Shown here: positions 39,440 to 53,745 of the stretch, piece by piece
Layout: each line of letters opens with the position of its first letter
Position numbering within the stretch: the stretch's first letter is position 1
Origin: Odiellus spinosus
Taxonomy: Eukaryota > Arthropoda > Arachnida > Opiliones > Phalangiidae
DNA: 64,000 nt
Direction of reading: 5' to 3'
Assembly: GCA_963920705.1 (NCBI GenBank)
Contig: OY987232.1
Location: 2,232,001-2,296,000 of the forward strand
Made by a program: the position numbers and the translations under genes
Notes under the pieces: generated by a model
Told to the model about the DNA's origin: nothing
Seen by the model: the letters and a program-made list of their open reading frames with translations, nothing else
Database searches by the model: none

Positions 39440-42400
39440 CTATACTTGGGAAATTGGTGGATCTATACTTAGGAAATTGGTGGATCTATACTTGGGAAAT
39501 TGGTGGATCTATACTTGGGAAATTTGTGAATCTATACTTGGGAAATATGTGAATCTATACTTGGGAAATTTGTGAATCTATACATGGTAAATTTGTGAAT
39601 CTAAACTTGGGAAATTGGTAGATCTGTACTTGGGAAATTTGTGAATATATACTTGGGAAATTTTTTGAATCTATGCTTGGGAAATTTGTGAATCTATACT
39701 TGTGAAATTTGTGAATCTATACTTGGGAAATTTGTGAATCTATACTTGGGAAATTGGTGGATCTTTACTTGGGAAATTGGTGGATCTATACTTTGGAAAT
39801 TGGTGGATCTATACTTGGGAAATTGCTGGATCTATGCTTGGGAAATTGGTGGATCTATACTTGGGAAATTGTTGGATCTATACTTGGGAAATTGGTGGAT
39901 CTATACTTGGGAAATATGTGAATCTATACTTGGGAAATATGTGAATCTATACTTGGGAAATTTGTGAATCTATACTTGGTAAATTTGTGAATCTATACTC
40001 GGGAAATTTGTGAATCTATTCTTGGGAAATTTGTGAATCTATACTTGTGAAATTTGTGAATCTATACTTGTGAAATTTGTGAATCTATACTTGGGAAATT
40101 TGTGAATCTATACTTGGGAAATTTGTGAATCTATGCTTGGGAAATTTGTGAATCTAAACTTGGGAAATTGGTGGATCTATACTTGGGAAATTGGTGGATC
40201 TATACTTGGGAAATTGCTGGATCTATACTTGGGAAATTGGTGGATCTATACTTGGGAAATTGTTGGATCTATACTTGGGAAATTGTTGGATCTATACTTG
40301 GGAAATTCTTGGATATATACTTGGGAAATTGGTGGATCTATACTTGGGAAATTAGTGGATCTATACTTGGGAAATTGGTGGATCTATACTTGGGAAATTT
40401 GTGAATCTATACTTGGGAAATTTGTGAATCTATACTTGGGAAATATGTGAATCTATACTTGGGAAATTTGTGAATCTATACTTGGGAAATTTTTGAATCT
40501 ATACTTGGGAAATTTGTGAATCTATATTTGGGAAATTGGTGGATCTATACTTGGGAAATTGGTGGATCTATACTTGGGAATTTGGTGGATCTATACTTGG
40601 GAAATTGTTGGATCTATACTTGGGAAATTGTTGGATCTATACTTGGGAAATTGGTTGATCTATACTTGGGAAATTGGTGGATCTATACTTGGGAAATTGG
40701 TGGATCTATACTTGGGAAATTTGTGAATCTATACTTGGGAAATTTGTGAATCTATACTTGGGAAATTTGTGAATCTATACTTGGGAAATATGTGAATCTA
40801 TACTTGGGAAATTTGTGAATCTATACTTGTGAAATTTTTGAATCTATACTTGGGAAATTTGTGAATCTGTACTTGGGAAATTTGTGAATCTATGCTTGGG
40901 AAATTTGTGAATCTAAACTTGGGAAATTGGTGGATCTATACTTGGGAAATTGGTGGATCTATACTTGGGAAATTGGTGGATCTATACTTAGGAAATTGGT
41001 GGATCTATACTTGGGAAATTGGTGGATCTATACTTGGGAAATTTGTGAATCTATACTTGGGAAATATGTGAATCTATACTTGGGAAATTTGTGAATCTAT
41101 ACATGGTAAATTTGTGAATCTAAACTTGGGAAATTGGTAGATCTATACTTGGGAAATTTGTGAATATATACTTGGGAAATTTGTGAATCTATGCTTGGGA
41201 AATTTGTAAATCTATACTTGTGAAATTTGTGAATCTATGCTTGGGAAATTTGTGAATCTATACTTGGGAAATTTGTGAATCTATACTTGGGAAATTGGTG
41301 GATCTATACTTGGGAAATTGGTGGATCTATACTTGGGAAATTGGTGGATCTATACTTGGGAAATTGCTGGATCTATGCTTGGGAAATTGGTGGATCTATG
41401 CTTGGGAAATTGTTGGATCTATACTTGGGAAATTGTTGGATCTATACTTGGGAAATTGGTGGATCTATACTTGGGAAATATGTGAATCTATACTTGGGAA
41501 ATATGTGAATCTATACTTGGGAAATTTGTGAATCTATACTTGGGAAATTGGTGGATCTATACTTGGGAAATTGCTGGATCTATACTTGGGAAATTGTTGG
41601 ATCTATACTTGGGAAATTGTTGGATCTATACTTGGGAAATTGGTGGAACTTTACTTGGGAAATTGGTGAATCTATACTTGGGAAATTGGTGGATCTATAC
41701 TTAGGAAATTGGTGGATCTATACTTGGGAAATTGGTGGATCTATACTTGGGAAATTTGTGAATCTATACTTGGGAAATATGTGAATCTATACTTGGGAAA
41801 TTTGTGAATCTATACATGGTAAATTTGTGAATCTAAACTTGGGAAATTGGTAGATCTGTACTTGGGAAATTTGTGAATATATACTTGGGAAATTTTTTGA
41901 ATCTATGCTTGGGAAATTTGTGAATCTATACTTGTGAAATTTGTGAATCTATACTTGGGAAATTTGTGAATCTATACTTGGGAAATTGGTGGATCTTTAC
42001 TTGCGAAATTGGTGGATCTATACTTTGGAAATTGGTGGATCTATACTTGGGAAATTGCTGGATCTATGCTTGGGAAATTGGTGGATCTATACTTGGGAAA
42101 TTGTTGGATCTATACTTGGGAAATTGGTGGATCTATACTTGGGAAATATGTGAATCTATACTTGGGAAATATGTGAATCTATACTTGGGAAATTTGTGAA
42201 TCTATACTTGGTAAATTTGTGAATCTATACTCGGGAAATTTGTGAATCTATTCTTGGGAAATTTGTGAATCTATACTTGTGAAATTTGTGAATCTATACT
42301 TGTGAAATTTGTGAATCTATACTTGGGAAATTTGTGAATCTATACTTGGGAAATTTGTGAATCTATGCTTGGGAAATTTGTGAATCTAAACTTGGGAAAT

Positions 42401-43575
42401 TGGTGGATCTATACTTGGGAAATTGGTGGATCTATACTTGGGAAATTGGTGGATCTATACTTGGGAAATTGCGGGATCTATACTTGGGAAATTGGTGGAT
42501 CTATACTTGGGAAATTGTTGGATCTATACTTGGGAAATTGTTGGATCTATACTTGGGAAATTCTTGGATATATACTTGGGAAATTGGTGGATCTATACTT
42601 GGGAAATTAGTGGATCTATACTTGGGAAATTGGTGGATCTATACTTGGGAAATTTGTGAATCTATACTTGGGAAATTTGTGAATCTATACTTGGGAAATA
42701 TGTGAATCTATACTTGGGAAATTTGTGAATCTATACTTGGGAAATTTTTGAATCTATACTTGGGAAATTTGTGAATCTATATTTGGGAAATTGGTGGATC
42801 TATACTTGGGAAATTGGTGGATCTATACTTGGGAATTTGGTGGATCTATACTTGGGAAATTGTTGGATCTATACTTGGGAAATTGTTGGATCTATACTTG
42901 GGAAATTGGTTGATCTATACTTGGGAAATTGGTGGATCTATACTTGGGAAATTGGTGGATCTATACTTGGGAAATTTGTGAATCTATACTTGGGAAATTT
43001 GTGAATCTATACTTGGGAAATTTGTGAATCTCTACTTGGGAAATATGTGAATCTATACTTGGGAAATTTGTGAATCTATACTTGTGAAATTTTTGAATCT
43101 ATACTTGGGAAATTTGTGAATCTGTACTTGGGAAATTTGTGAATCTATGCTTGGGAAATTTGTGAATCTAAACTTGGGAAATTGGTGGATCTATACTTGG
43201 GAAATTGGTGGATCTATACTTGGGAAATTGGTGGATCTATACTTAGGAAATTGGTGGATCTATACTTGGGAAATTGGTGGATCTATACTTGGGAAATTTG
43301 TGAATCTATACTTGGGAAATATGTGAATCTATACTTGGGAAATTTGTGAATCTATACATGGTAAATTTGTGAATCTAAACTTGGGAAATTGGTAGATCTA
43401 TACTTGGGAAATTTGTGAATATATACTTGGGAAATTTGTGAATCTATGCTTGGGAAATTTGTAAATCTATACTTGTGAAATTTGTGAATCTATGCTTGGG
43501 AAATTTGTGAATCTATACTTGGGAAATTTGTGAATCTATACTTGGGAAATTGGTGGATCTATACTTGGGAAATTG
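39440..43575 (+). repeat. 2,232/2,255-bp subunits inside megarepeat copy 1
   Basis: The segment 39,440-41,320 matches 41,672-43,575. The offset is 2,232 bp (97 units plus one base from a 24-mer) and becomes 2,255 bp after about 42.4 kb, where the second subunit has one extra GGTGG unit. Anchors are CTTAGGAAATTGG at 39468 and 41700, ACTCGGGAAA near 39,997 and 42,230, and AAATTCTTGGATA tails. The second subunit has CTTGCGAAA where the first has CTTGGGAAA near 39,770/42,002. Confidence 0.88.
39648..39671 (+). repeat. 24-bp unit (one-base insertion in T tract)
   Basis: The tail reads AAATTTTTTGAATC, one base longer than normal. It is one of only four 24-mers I found. The others are at 41880-41903, 48963-48986 and 51195-51218. 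All four are copies through the 2.2-kb and 9.3-kb duplications, so they stem from a single insertion event. Confidence 0.92.
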
Positions 43576-45885
43576 GTGAATCTATACTTGGGAAATTAGT
43601 GGATCTATACTTGGGATATTGGTGGATCTATACTTGGGAAATTGGTGGATCTATACTTGGGAAATTTGTGAATCTATACTTGGGAAATTTGTGAATCTAT
43701 ACTTGGGAAATATGTGAATCTATACTTGGGAAATTTGTGAATCTATACTTGGGAAATTTTTGAATCTATACTTGGGAAATTTGTGAATCTATATTTGGGA
43801 AATTGGTGGATCTATACTTGGGAAATTGGTGGATCTATACTTGGGAATTTGGTGGATCTATACTTGGGAAATTGTTGGATCTATACTTGGGAAATTGTTG
43901 GATCTATACTTGGGAAATTGGTTGATCTATACTTGGGAAATTGGTGGATCTATACTTGGGAAATTGGTGGATCTATACTTGGGAAATTTGTGAATCTATA
44001 CTTGGGAAATTTGTGAATCTATACCTGGGAAATTTGTGAATCTATACCTGGGAAATATGTGAATCTATACTTGGGAAATTTGTGAATCTATACATGGTAA
44101 ATTTGTGAATCTATACTTGGGAAATTTGTGAATCTATACTTGGGAAATTTGTGAATCTATACTTGTGAAATTTTTGAACCTATACTTGGGAAATTTGTGA
44201 ATCTGTACTTGGGAAATTTGTGAATCTATGCTTGGGAAATTTGTGAATCTAAACTTGGGAAATTGGTGGATCTATACTTGGGAAATTGGTGGATCTATAC
44301 TTGGGAAATTGGTGGATCTATACTTGGGAAATTGGTGGATCTATACTTGGGAAATTTGTGAATCTATACTTGGGAAATATGTGAATCTATACTTGGGAAA
44401 TTTGTGAATCTATACATGGTAAATTTGTGAATCTAAACTTGGGAAATTGGTAGATCTATACTTGGGAAATTTGTGAATATATACTTGGGAAATTTGTGAA
44501 TCTATGCTTGGGAAATTTGTAAATCTATACTTGTGAAATTTGTGAATCTATGCTTGGGAAATTTGTGAATCTATACTTGGGAAATTTGTGAATCTATACT
44601 TGGGAAATTGGTGGATCTATACTTGGGAAATTGGTGGATCTATACTTGGGAAATTGGTGGATCTATACTTGGGAAATTGGTGGATCTATGCTTGGGAAAT
44701 TGGTGGATCTATGCTTGGGAAATTGGTGGATCTATACTTGGGAAATTGTTGGATCTATACTTGGGAAATTGGTGGATCTATACTTGGGAAATATGTGAAT
44801 CTATACTTGGGAAATATGTGAATCTATACTTGGGAAATTTGTGAATCTATACTTGGGAAATTGGTGGATCTATACTTGGGAAATTGGTGGATCTATACTT
44901 GGGAAATTGCTGGATCTATACTTGGGAAATTGTTGGATCTATACTTGGGAAATTGTTGGATCTATACTTGGGAAATTGGTGGAACTTTACTTGGGAAATT
45001 TGTGAATCTATACTTGGGAAATTTGTGAATCTATACTTGGGAAATTTGTGAATCTATACTTGGGAAATTTGTGAATCTATACTTGGGAAATTTATGAATC
45101 TATACTTGTGAAATTTGTGAATCTATACTTGGGAAATTTGAGAATCTATACTTGGGAAATTTATGAATCTATACTTGGGAAATTTGTGAATCTATGCTTG
45201 GGAAATTTGTGAATATATACTTGGGAAATTTATGAATCTATATTTGGGAAATTTGTGAATCTATATATGGTAAATTTGTAAATCTATACTTGGGAAATTT
45301 GTGAATCTATACATGGTAAATTTGTGAATCTATACTTGGGAAATTTTGAATCTATACTTGGGAAATTTTTGAATCTATACTTGGGAAATTTGTGAATCTA
45401 TACTTGGGAAATTAGTGGATCTATACTTGGGATATTGGTGGATCTATACTTGGGAAATTGGTGGATCTATACTTGGGAAATTGCTGGATCTATACTTGGG
45501 AAATTGGTGTATCTCTACTTGGGAAATTGGTGGATCTATACTTGGGAAATTGTTGGATGTATACTTGGGAAATTGTTGGATGTATACTTGGGAAATTTGT
45601 GAATCCATACTTGGGAAATTTGTGAATCTATACTTGTGAAATTTGTGAATCTATACTTGGGAAATTTGTGAATCTATACTTGGGAAATATGTGAATCTAT
45701 ACTTGGGAAATTTGTGAATCTATACATGGTAAATTTGTGAATCTATACTTGGGAAATTTGTGAATCTATACTTGGGAAATTTGTGAATCTATACTTGGGA
45801 AATTTGTGAATCTAAACTTGGGAAATTTGTGAATCTAAACTTGGGAAATTGGTGGATCTATACTTGGGAAATTGGTGGATCTATA
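43012..45885 (+). repeat. 2,874-bp tandem unit, copy 1
   Basis: The unit is 125 monomers including one 22-mer near 45,340. The TCTCTACTTGGG word lies at 43035 and 45909 and the GGGATATTGG words at 43610/46484 and 45426/48300, all exactly 2,874 bp apart. The left part (to about 43,575) is also the end of megarepeat copy 1, so the unit spans an old breakpoint. Confidence 0.9.
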
Positions 45886-48759
45886 CTTGGGAAATTTGTG
45901 AATCTCTACTTGGGAAATATGTGAATCTATACTTGGGAAATTTGTGAATCTATACTTGTGAAATTTTTGAATCTATACTTGGGAAATTTGTGAATCTGTA
46001 CTTGGGAAATTTGTGAATCTATGCTTGGGAAATTTGTGAATCTAAACTTGGGAAATTGGTGGATCTATACTTGGGAAATTGGTGGATCTATACTTGGGAA
46101 ATTGGTGGATCTATACTTAGGAAATTGGTGGATCTATACTTGGGAAATTGGTGGATCTATACTTGGGAAATTTGTGAATCTATACTTGGGAAATATGTGA
46201 ATCTATACTTGGGAAATTTGTGAATCTATACATGGTAAATTTGTGAATCTAAACTTGGGAAATTGGTAGATCTATACTTGGGAAATTTGTGAATATATAC
46301 TTGGGAAATTTGTGAATCTATGCTTGGGAAATTTGTAAATCTATACTTGTGAAATTTGTGAATCTATGCTTGGGAAATTTGTGAATCTATACTTGGGAAA
46401 TTTGTGAATCTATACTTGGGAAATTGGTGGATCTATACTTGGGAAATTGGTGAATCTATACTTGGGAAATTAGTGGATCTATACTTGGGATATTGGTGGA
46501 TCTATACTTGGGAAATTGGTGGATCTATACTTGGGAAATTTGTGAATCTATACTTGGGAAATTTGTGAATCTATACTTGGGAAATATGTGAATCTATACT
46601 TGGGAAATTTGTGAATCTATACTTGGGAAATTTTTGAATCTATACTTGGGAAATTTGTGAATCTATATTTGGGAAATTGGTGGATCTATACTTGGGAAAT
46701 TGGTGGATCTATACTTGGGAATTTGGTGGATCTATACTTGGGAAATTGTTGGATCTATACTTGGGAAATTGTTGGATCTATACTTGGGAAATTGGTTGAT
46801 CTATACTTGGGAAATTGGTGGATCTATACTTGGGAAATTGGTGGATCTATACTTGGGAAATTTGTGAATCTATACTTGGGAAATTTGTGAATCTATACCT
46901 GGGAAATTTGTGAATCTATACCTGGGAAATATGTGAATCTATACTTGGGAAATTTGTGAATCTATACATGGTAAATTTGTGAATCTATACTTGGGAAATT
47001 TGTGAATCTATACTTGGGAAATTTGTGAATCTATACTTGTGAAATTTTTGAACCTATACTTGGGAAATTTGTGAATCTGTACTTGGGAAATTTGTGAATC
47101 TATGCTTGGGAAATTTGTGAATCTAAACTTGGGAAATTGGTGGATCTATACTTGGGAAATTGGTGGATCTATACTTGGGAAATTGGTGGATCTATACTTG
47201 GGAAATTGGTGGATCTATACTTGGGAAATTTGTGAATCTATACTTGGGAAATATGTGAATCTATACTTGGGAAATTTGTGAATCTATACATGGTAAATTT
47301 GTGAATCTAAACTTGGGAAATTGGTAGATCTATACTTGGGAAATTTGTGAATATATACTTGGGAAATTTGTGAATCTATGCTTGGGAAATTTGTAAATCT
47401 ATACTTGTGAAATTTGTGAATCTATGCTTGGGAAATTTGTGAATCTATACTTGGGAAATTTGTGAATCTATACTTGGGAAATTGGTGGATCTATACTTGG
47501 GAAATTGGTGGATCTATACTTGGGAAATTGGTGGATCTATACTTGGGAAATTGGTGGATCTATGCTTGGGAAATTGGTGGATCTATGCTTGGGAAATTGG
47601 TGGATCTATACTTGGGAAATTGTTGGATCTATACTTGGGAAATTGGTGGATCTATACTTGGGAAATATGTGAATCTATACTTGGGAAATATGTGAATCTA
47701 TACTTGGGAAATTTGTGAATCTATACTTGGGAAATTGGTGGATCTATACTTGGGAAATTGGTGGATCTATACTTGGGAAATTGCTGGATCTATACTTGGG
47801 AAATTGTTGGATCTATACTTGGGAAATTGTTGGATCTATACTTGGGAAATTGGTGGAACTTTACTTGGGAAATTTGTGAATCTATACTTGGGAAATTTGT
47901 GAATCTATACTTGGGAAATTTGTGAATCTATACTTGGGAAATTTGTGAATCTATACTTGGGAAATTTATGAATCTATACTTGTGAAATTTGTGAATCTAT
48001 ACTTGGGAAATTTGAGAATCTATACTTGGGAAATTTATGAATCTATACTTGGGAAATTTGTGAATCTATGCTTGGGAAATTTGTGAATATATACTTGGGA
48101 AATTTATGAATCTATATTTGGGAAATTTGTGAATCTATATATGGTAAATTTGTAAATCTATACTTGGGAAATTTGTGAATCTATACATGGTAAATTTGTG
48201 AATCTATACTTGGGAAATTTTGAATCTATACTTGGGAAATTTTTGAATCTATACTTGGGAAATTTGTGAATCTATACTTGGGAAATTAGTGGATCTATAC
48301 TTGGGATATTGGTGGATCTATACTTGGGAAATTGGTGGATCTATACTTGGGAAATTGCTGGATCTATACTTGGGAAATTGGTGTATCTCTACTTGGGAAA
48401 TTGGTGGATCTATACTTGGGAAATTGTTGGATGTATACTTGGGAAATTGTTGGATGTATACTTGGGAAATTTGTGAATCCATACTTGGGAAATTTGTGAA
48501 TCTATACTTGTGAAATTTGTGAATCTATACTTGGGAAATTTGTGAATCTATACTTGGGAAATATGTGAATCTATACTTGGGAAATTTGTGAATCTATACA
48601 TGGTAAATTTGTGAATCTATACTTGGGAAATTTGTGAATCTATACTTGGGAAATTTGTGAATCTATACTTGGGAAATTTGTGAATCTAAACTTGGGAAAT
48701 TTGTGAATCTAAACTTGGGAAATTGGTGGATCTATACTTGGGAAATTGGTGGATCTATA
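45886..48759 (+). repeat. 2,874-bp tandem unit, copy 2
   Basis: This is a near-identical copy of the preceding unit. It carries the same marker order: GAGAATC near 48,010, a TATATATGGTAAA head near 48,136, the 22-mer AAATTTTGAATC near 48,210, and GGTGTATCTCTAC near 48,383. Beyond 48,760 the two copies part, one continuing with A and TCTCTAC units and the other with CTTAGG. Confidence 0.9.
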
Positions 48760-51700
48760 CTTGGGAAATTGGTGGATCTATACTTAGGAAATTGGTGGAT
48801 CTATACTTGGGAAATTGGTGGATCTATACTTGGGAAATTTGTGAATCTATACTTGGGAAATATGTGAATCTATACTTGGGAAATTTGTGAATCTATACAT
48901 GGTAAATTTGTGAATCTAAACTTGGGAAATTGGTAGATCTGTACTTGGGAAATTTGTGAATATATACTTGGGAAATTTTTTGAATCTATGCTTGGGAAAT
49001 TTGTGAATCTATACTTGTGAAATTTGTGAATCTATACTTGGGAAATTTGTGAATCTATACTTGGGAAATTGGTGGATCTTTACTTGGGAAATTGGTGGAT
49101 CTATACTTTGGAAATTGGTGGATCTATACTTGGGAAATTGCTGGATCTATGCTTGGGAAATTGGTGGATCTATACTTGGGAAATTGTTGGATCTATACTT
49201 GGGAAATTGGTGGATCTATACTTGGGAAATATGTGAATCTATACTTGGGAAATATGTGAATCTATACTTGGGAAATTTGTGAATCTATACTTGGTAAATT
49301 TGTGAATCTATACTCGGGAAATTTGTGAATCTATTCTTGGGAAATTTGTGAATCTATACTTGTGAAATTTGTGAATCTATACTTGTGAAATTTGTGAATC
49401 TATACTTGGGAAATTTGTGAATCTATACTTGGGAAATTTGTGAATCTATGCTTGGGAAATTTGTGAATCTAAACTTGGGAAATTGGTGGATCTATACTTG
49501 GGAAATTGGTGGATCTATACTTGGGAAATTGCGGGATCTATACTTGGGAAATTGGTGGATCTATACTTGGGAAATTGTTGGATCTATACTTGGGAAATTG
49601 TTGGATCTATACTTGGGAAATTCTTGGATATATACTTGGGAAATTGGTGGATCTATACTTGGGAAATTAGTGGATCTATACTTGGGAAATTGGTGGATCT
49701 ATACTTGGGAAATTTGTGAATCTATACTTGGGAAATTTGTGAATCTATACTTGGGAAATATGTGAATCTATACTTGGGAAATTTGTGAATCTATACTTGG
49801 GAAATTTTTGAATCTATACTTGGGAAATTTGTGAATCTATATTTGGGAAATTGGTGGATCTATACTTGGGAAATTGGTGGATCTATACTTGGGAATTTGG
49901 TGGATCTATACTTGGGAAATTGTTGGATCTATACTTGGGAAATTGTTGGATCTATACTTGGGAAATTGGTTGATCTATACTTGGGAAATTGGTGGATCTA
50001 TACTTGGGAAATTGGTGGATCTATACTTGGGAAATTTGTGAATCTATACTTGGGAAATTTGTGAATCTATACTTGGGAAATTTGTGAATCTATACTTGGG
50101 AAATATGTGAATCTATACTTGGGAAATTTGTGAATCTATACTTGTGAAATTTTTGAATCTATACTTGGGAAATTTGTGAATCTGTACTTGGGAAATTTGT
50201 GAATCTATGCTTGGGAAATTTGTGAATCTAAACTTGGGAAATTGGTGGATCTATACTTGGGAAATTGGTGGATCTATACTTGGGAAATTGGTGGATCTAT
50301 ACTTAGGAAATTGGTGGATCTATACTTGGGAAATTGGTGGATCTATACTTGGGAAATTTGTGAATCTATACTTGGGAAATATGTGAATCTATACTTGGGA
50401 AATTTGTGAATCTATACATGGTAAATTTGTGAATCTAAACTTGGGAAATTGGTAGATCTATACTTGGGAAATTTGTGAATATATACTTGGGAAATTTGTG
50501 AATCTATGCTTGGGAAATTTGTAAATCTATACTTGTGAAATTTGTGAATCTATGCTTGGGAAATTTGTGAATCTATACTTGGGAAATTTGTGAATCTATA
50601 CTTGGGAAATTGGTGGATCTATACTTGGGAAATTGGTGGATCTATACTTGGGAAATTGGTGGATCTATACTTGGGAAATTGCTGGATCTATGCTTGGGAA
50701 ATTGGTGGATCTATGCTTGGGAAATTGTTGGATCTATACTTGGGAAATTGTTGGATCTATACTTGGGAAATTGGTGGATCTATACTTGGGAAATATGTGA
50801 ATCTATACTTGGGAAATATGTGAATCTATACTTGGGAAATTTGTGAATCTATACTTGGGAAATTGGTGGATCTATACTTGGGAAATTGCTGGATCTATAC
50901 TTGGGAAATTGTTGGATCTATACTTGGGAAATTGTTGGATCTATACTTGGGAAATTGGTGGAACTTTACTTGGGAAATTGGTGAATCTATACTTGGGAAA
51001 TTGGTGGATCTATACTTAGGAAATTGGTGGATCTATACTTGGGAAATTGGTGGATCTATACTTGGGAAATTTGTGAATCTATACTTGGGAAATATGTGAA
51101 TCTATACTTGGGAAATTTGTGAATCTATACATGGTAAATTTGTGAATCTAAACTTGGGAAATTGGTAGATCTGTACTTGGGAAATTTGTGAATATATACT
51201 TGGGAAATTTTTTGAATCTATGCTTGGGAAATTTGTGAATCTATACTTGTGAAATTTGTGAATCTATACTTGGGAAATTTGTGAATCTATACTTGGGAAA
51301 TTGGTGGATCTTTACTTGCGAAATTGGTGGATCTATACTTTGGAAATTGGTGGATCTATACTTGGGAAATTGCTGGATCTATGCTTGGGAAATTGGTGGA
51401 TCTATACTTGGGAAATTGTTGGATCTATACTTGGGAAATTGGTGGATCTATACTTGGGAAATATGTGAATCTATACTTGGGAAATATGTGAATCTATACT
51501 TGGGAAATTTGTGAATCTATACTTGGTAAATTTGTGAATCTATACTCGGGAAATTTGTGAATCTATTCTTGGGAAATTTGTGAATCTATACTTGTGAAAT
51601 TTGTGAATCTATACTTGTGAAATTTGTGAATCTATACTTGGGAAATTTGTGAATCTATACTTGGGAAATTTGTGAATCTATGCTTGGGAAATTTGTGAAT

Positions 51701-52890
51701 CTAAACTTGGGAAATTGGTGGATCTATACTTGGGAAATTGGTGGATCTATACTTGGGAAATTGGTGGATCTATACTTGGGAAATTGCGGGATCTATACTT
51801 GGGAAATTGGTGGATCTATACTTGGGAAATTGTTGGATCTATACTTGGGAAATTGTTGGATCTATACTTGGGAAATTCTTGGATATATACTTGGGAAATT
51901 GGTGGATCTATACTTGGGAAATTAGTGGATCTATACTTGGGAAATTGGTGGATCTATACTTGGGAAATTTGTGAATCTATACTTGGGAAATTTGTGAATC
52001 TATACTTGGGAAATATGTGAATCTATACTTGGGAAATTTGTGAATCTATACTTGGGAAATTTTTGAATCTATACTTGGGAAATTTGTGAATCTATATTTG
52101 GGAAATTGGTGGATCTATACTTGGGAAATTGGTGGATCTATACTTGGGAATTTGGTGGATCTATACTTGGGAAATTGTTGGATCTATACTTGGGAAATTG
52201 TTGGATCTATACTTGGGAAATTGGTTGATCTATACTTGGGAAATTGGTGGATCTATACTTGGGAAATTGGTGGATCTATACTTGGGAAATTTGTGAATCT
52301 ATACTTGGGAAATTTGTGAATCTATACTTGGGAAATTTGTGAATCTCTACTTGGGAAATATGTGAATCTATACTTGGGAAATTTGTGAATCTATACTTGT
52401 GAAATTTTTGAATCTATACTTGGGAAATTTGTGAATCTGTACTTGGGAAATTTGTGAATCTATGCTTGGGAAATTTGTGAATCTAAACTTGGGAAATTGG
52501 TGGATCTATACTTGGGAAATTGGTGGATCTATACTTGGGAAATTGGTGGATCTATACTTAGGAAATTGGTGGATCTATACTTGGGAAATTGGTGGATCTA
52601 TACTTGGGAAATTTGTGAATCTATACTTGGGAAATATGTGAATCTATACTTGGGAAATTTGTGAATCTATACATGGTAAATTTGTGAATCTAAACTTGGG
52701 AAATTGGTAGATCTATACTTGGGAAATTTGTGAATATATACTTGGGAAATTTGTGAATCTATGCTTGGGAAATTTGTAAATCTATACTTGTGAAATTTGT
52801 GAATCTATGCTTGGGAAATTTGTGAATCTATACTTGGGAAATTTGTGAATCTATACTTGGGAAATTGGTGGATCTATACTTGGGAAATTG
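46463..52890 (+). repeat. 9.3-kb-spaced megarepeat, copy 2
   Basis: This is the second copy of the megarepeat. It is contiguous with the second 2,874-bp unit on its left. Both 24-bp units (48963-48986 and 51195-51218) and the sequence of C, D, TATGC and TAAAC markers are preserved. To the right it continues in 2,255-bp register to about 53,270, beyond the point where copy 1 stops. Confidence 0.92.
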
Positions 52891-53270
52891 GTGGATCTAT
52901 ACTTGGGAAATTGGTGGATCTATACTTGGGAAATTGCTGGATCTATGCTTGGGAAATTGGTGGATCTATGCTTGGGAAATTGGTGGATCTATACTTGGGA
53001 AATTGTTGGATCTATACTTGGGAAATTGGTGGATCTATACTTGGGAAATATGTGAATCTATACTTGGGAAATATGTGAATCTATACTTGGGAAATTTGTG
53101 AATCTATACTTGGGAAATTGGTGGATCTATACTTGGGAAATTGCTGGATCTATACTTGGGAAATTGTTGGATCTATACTTGGGAAATTGTTGGATCTATA
53201 CTTGGGAAATTGGTGGAACTTTACTTGGGAAATTGGTGAATCTATACTTGGGAAATTGGTGGATCTATAC
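48755..53270 (+). repeat. 2,232/2,255-bp subunits inside megarepeat copy 2
   Basis: This repeats the architecture of 39,440-43,575 and shows that the subunit duplication predates the 9.3-kb duplication. It extends about 380 bp further than in copy 1, through the GGTGGAACTTTAC word near 53,217, before switching to the right-hand family. Confidence 0.87.
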
Positions 53271-53609
53271 TTGGAAAATTTGTGAATCTATACTTGGGAA
53301 ATTTGTGAATCTATACTTGGGAAATTTGTGAATCTATACTTGGGAAATTTGTGAATCTATACTTGGAAATTTGTGAATCTATAATTGGGAAATTTGTGAA
53401 TCTAAACTTGGGAAATTGGTGGATCTATACTTGGGAAATTGGTGGATCTATACTTGGGTAATTGGTGGATCTATACTTGGGAAATTGCTGGATCTATACT
53501 TGGGAAATTGCTGGATCTATACTTGGGAAATTGTTGGATCTATACTTGGGAAATTGTTGGATCTATACTTGGGAAATTGTTGGATCTATACTTGGGAAAT
53601 TTGTGAATC

Positions 53610-53630
53610 TATGCTTGGGAACTTTGAATC
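53610..53630 (+). repeat. 21-bp unit (two-base deletion)
   Basis: The unit reads TATGCTTGGGAACTTTG followed by AATC and lacks two bases. Identical units are at 58847-58867, 60523-60543 and 61233-61253. All four precede an S word by two or three units, so they descend from one deletion spread by duplication within the right-hand block. Confidence 0.93.
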
Positions 53631-53676
53631 TATACTTGGGAAATTTGTGAATCTATACTTGGGAAATTTGTGAATC

Positions 53677-53745
53677 TATACTTGGGAAACTGGTGGATAT
53701 ATACTTGGGAAATCGGTGGATCTATAGTTGGGAAATTGTTGGATC
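53677..53745 (+). repeat. S word, first copy (three-unit diagnostic word)
   Basis: Three consecutive units carry at least five shared substitutions: AAACTGG with a GATA ending, AAATCGG, and TATAGTTGGG. By the C of the leading CTTGGGAAACTGG, copies lie at 53681, 54371, 54969, 55911, 56462, 57427, 58918, 59654, 60594, 61304, 61695, 62292, 62912 and 63509. The copy at 59654 has CTTAAGAAACTGG. The TATAGTTGGG head alone also occurs near 19281 and at 33009 and 33951. Confidence 0.92.

Larger units (their letters stand above)
37171..43575 (+). repeat. 9.3-kb-spaced megarepeat, copy 1
   Basis: About 6.4 kb here is nearly identical to 46,463-52,890. The offset is 9,292 bp at the left edge and 9,315 bp (405 units) from about 38.1 kb onwards, so the copies differ by one whole unit. 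The only base difference I noticed in the right half is GCTGG here versus GCGGG near 40,216/49,531. Copy 1 contains two 24-bp units, the 2,232-bp subunits and the GGGATATTGG words at 37192 and 38985. It ends where the sequence jumps back to a GGGATATTGG block at about 43,575. Confidence 0.92.
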
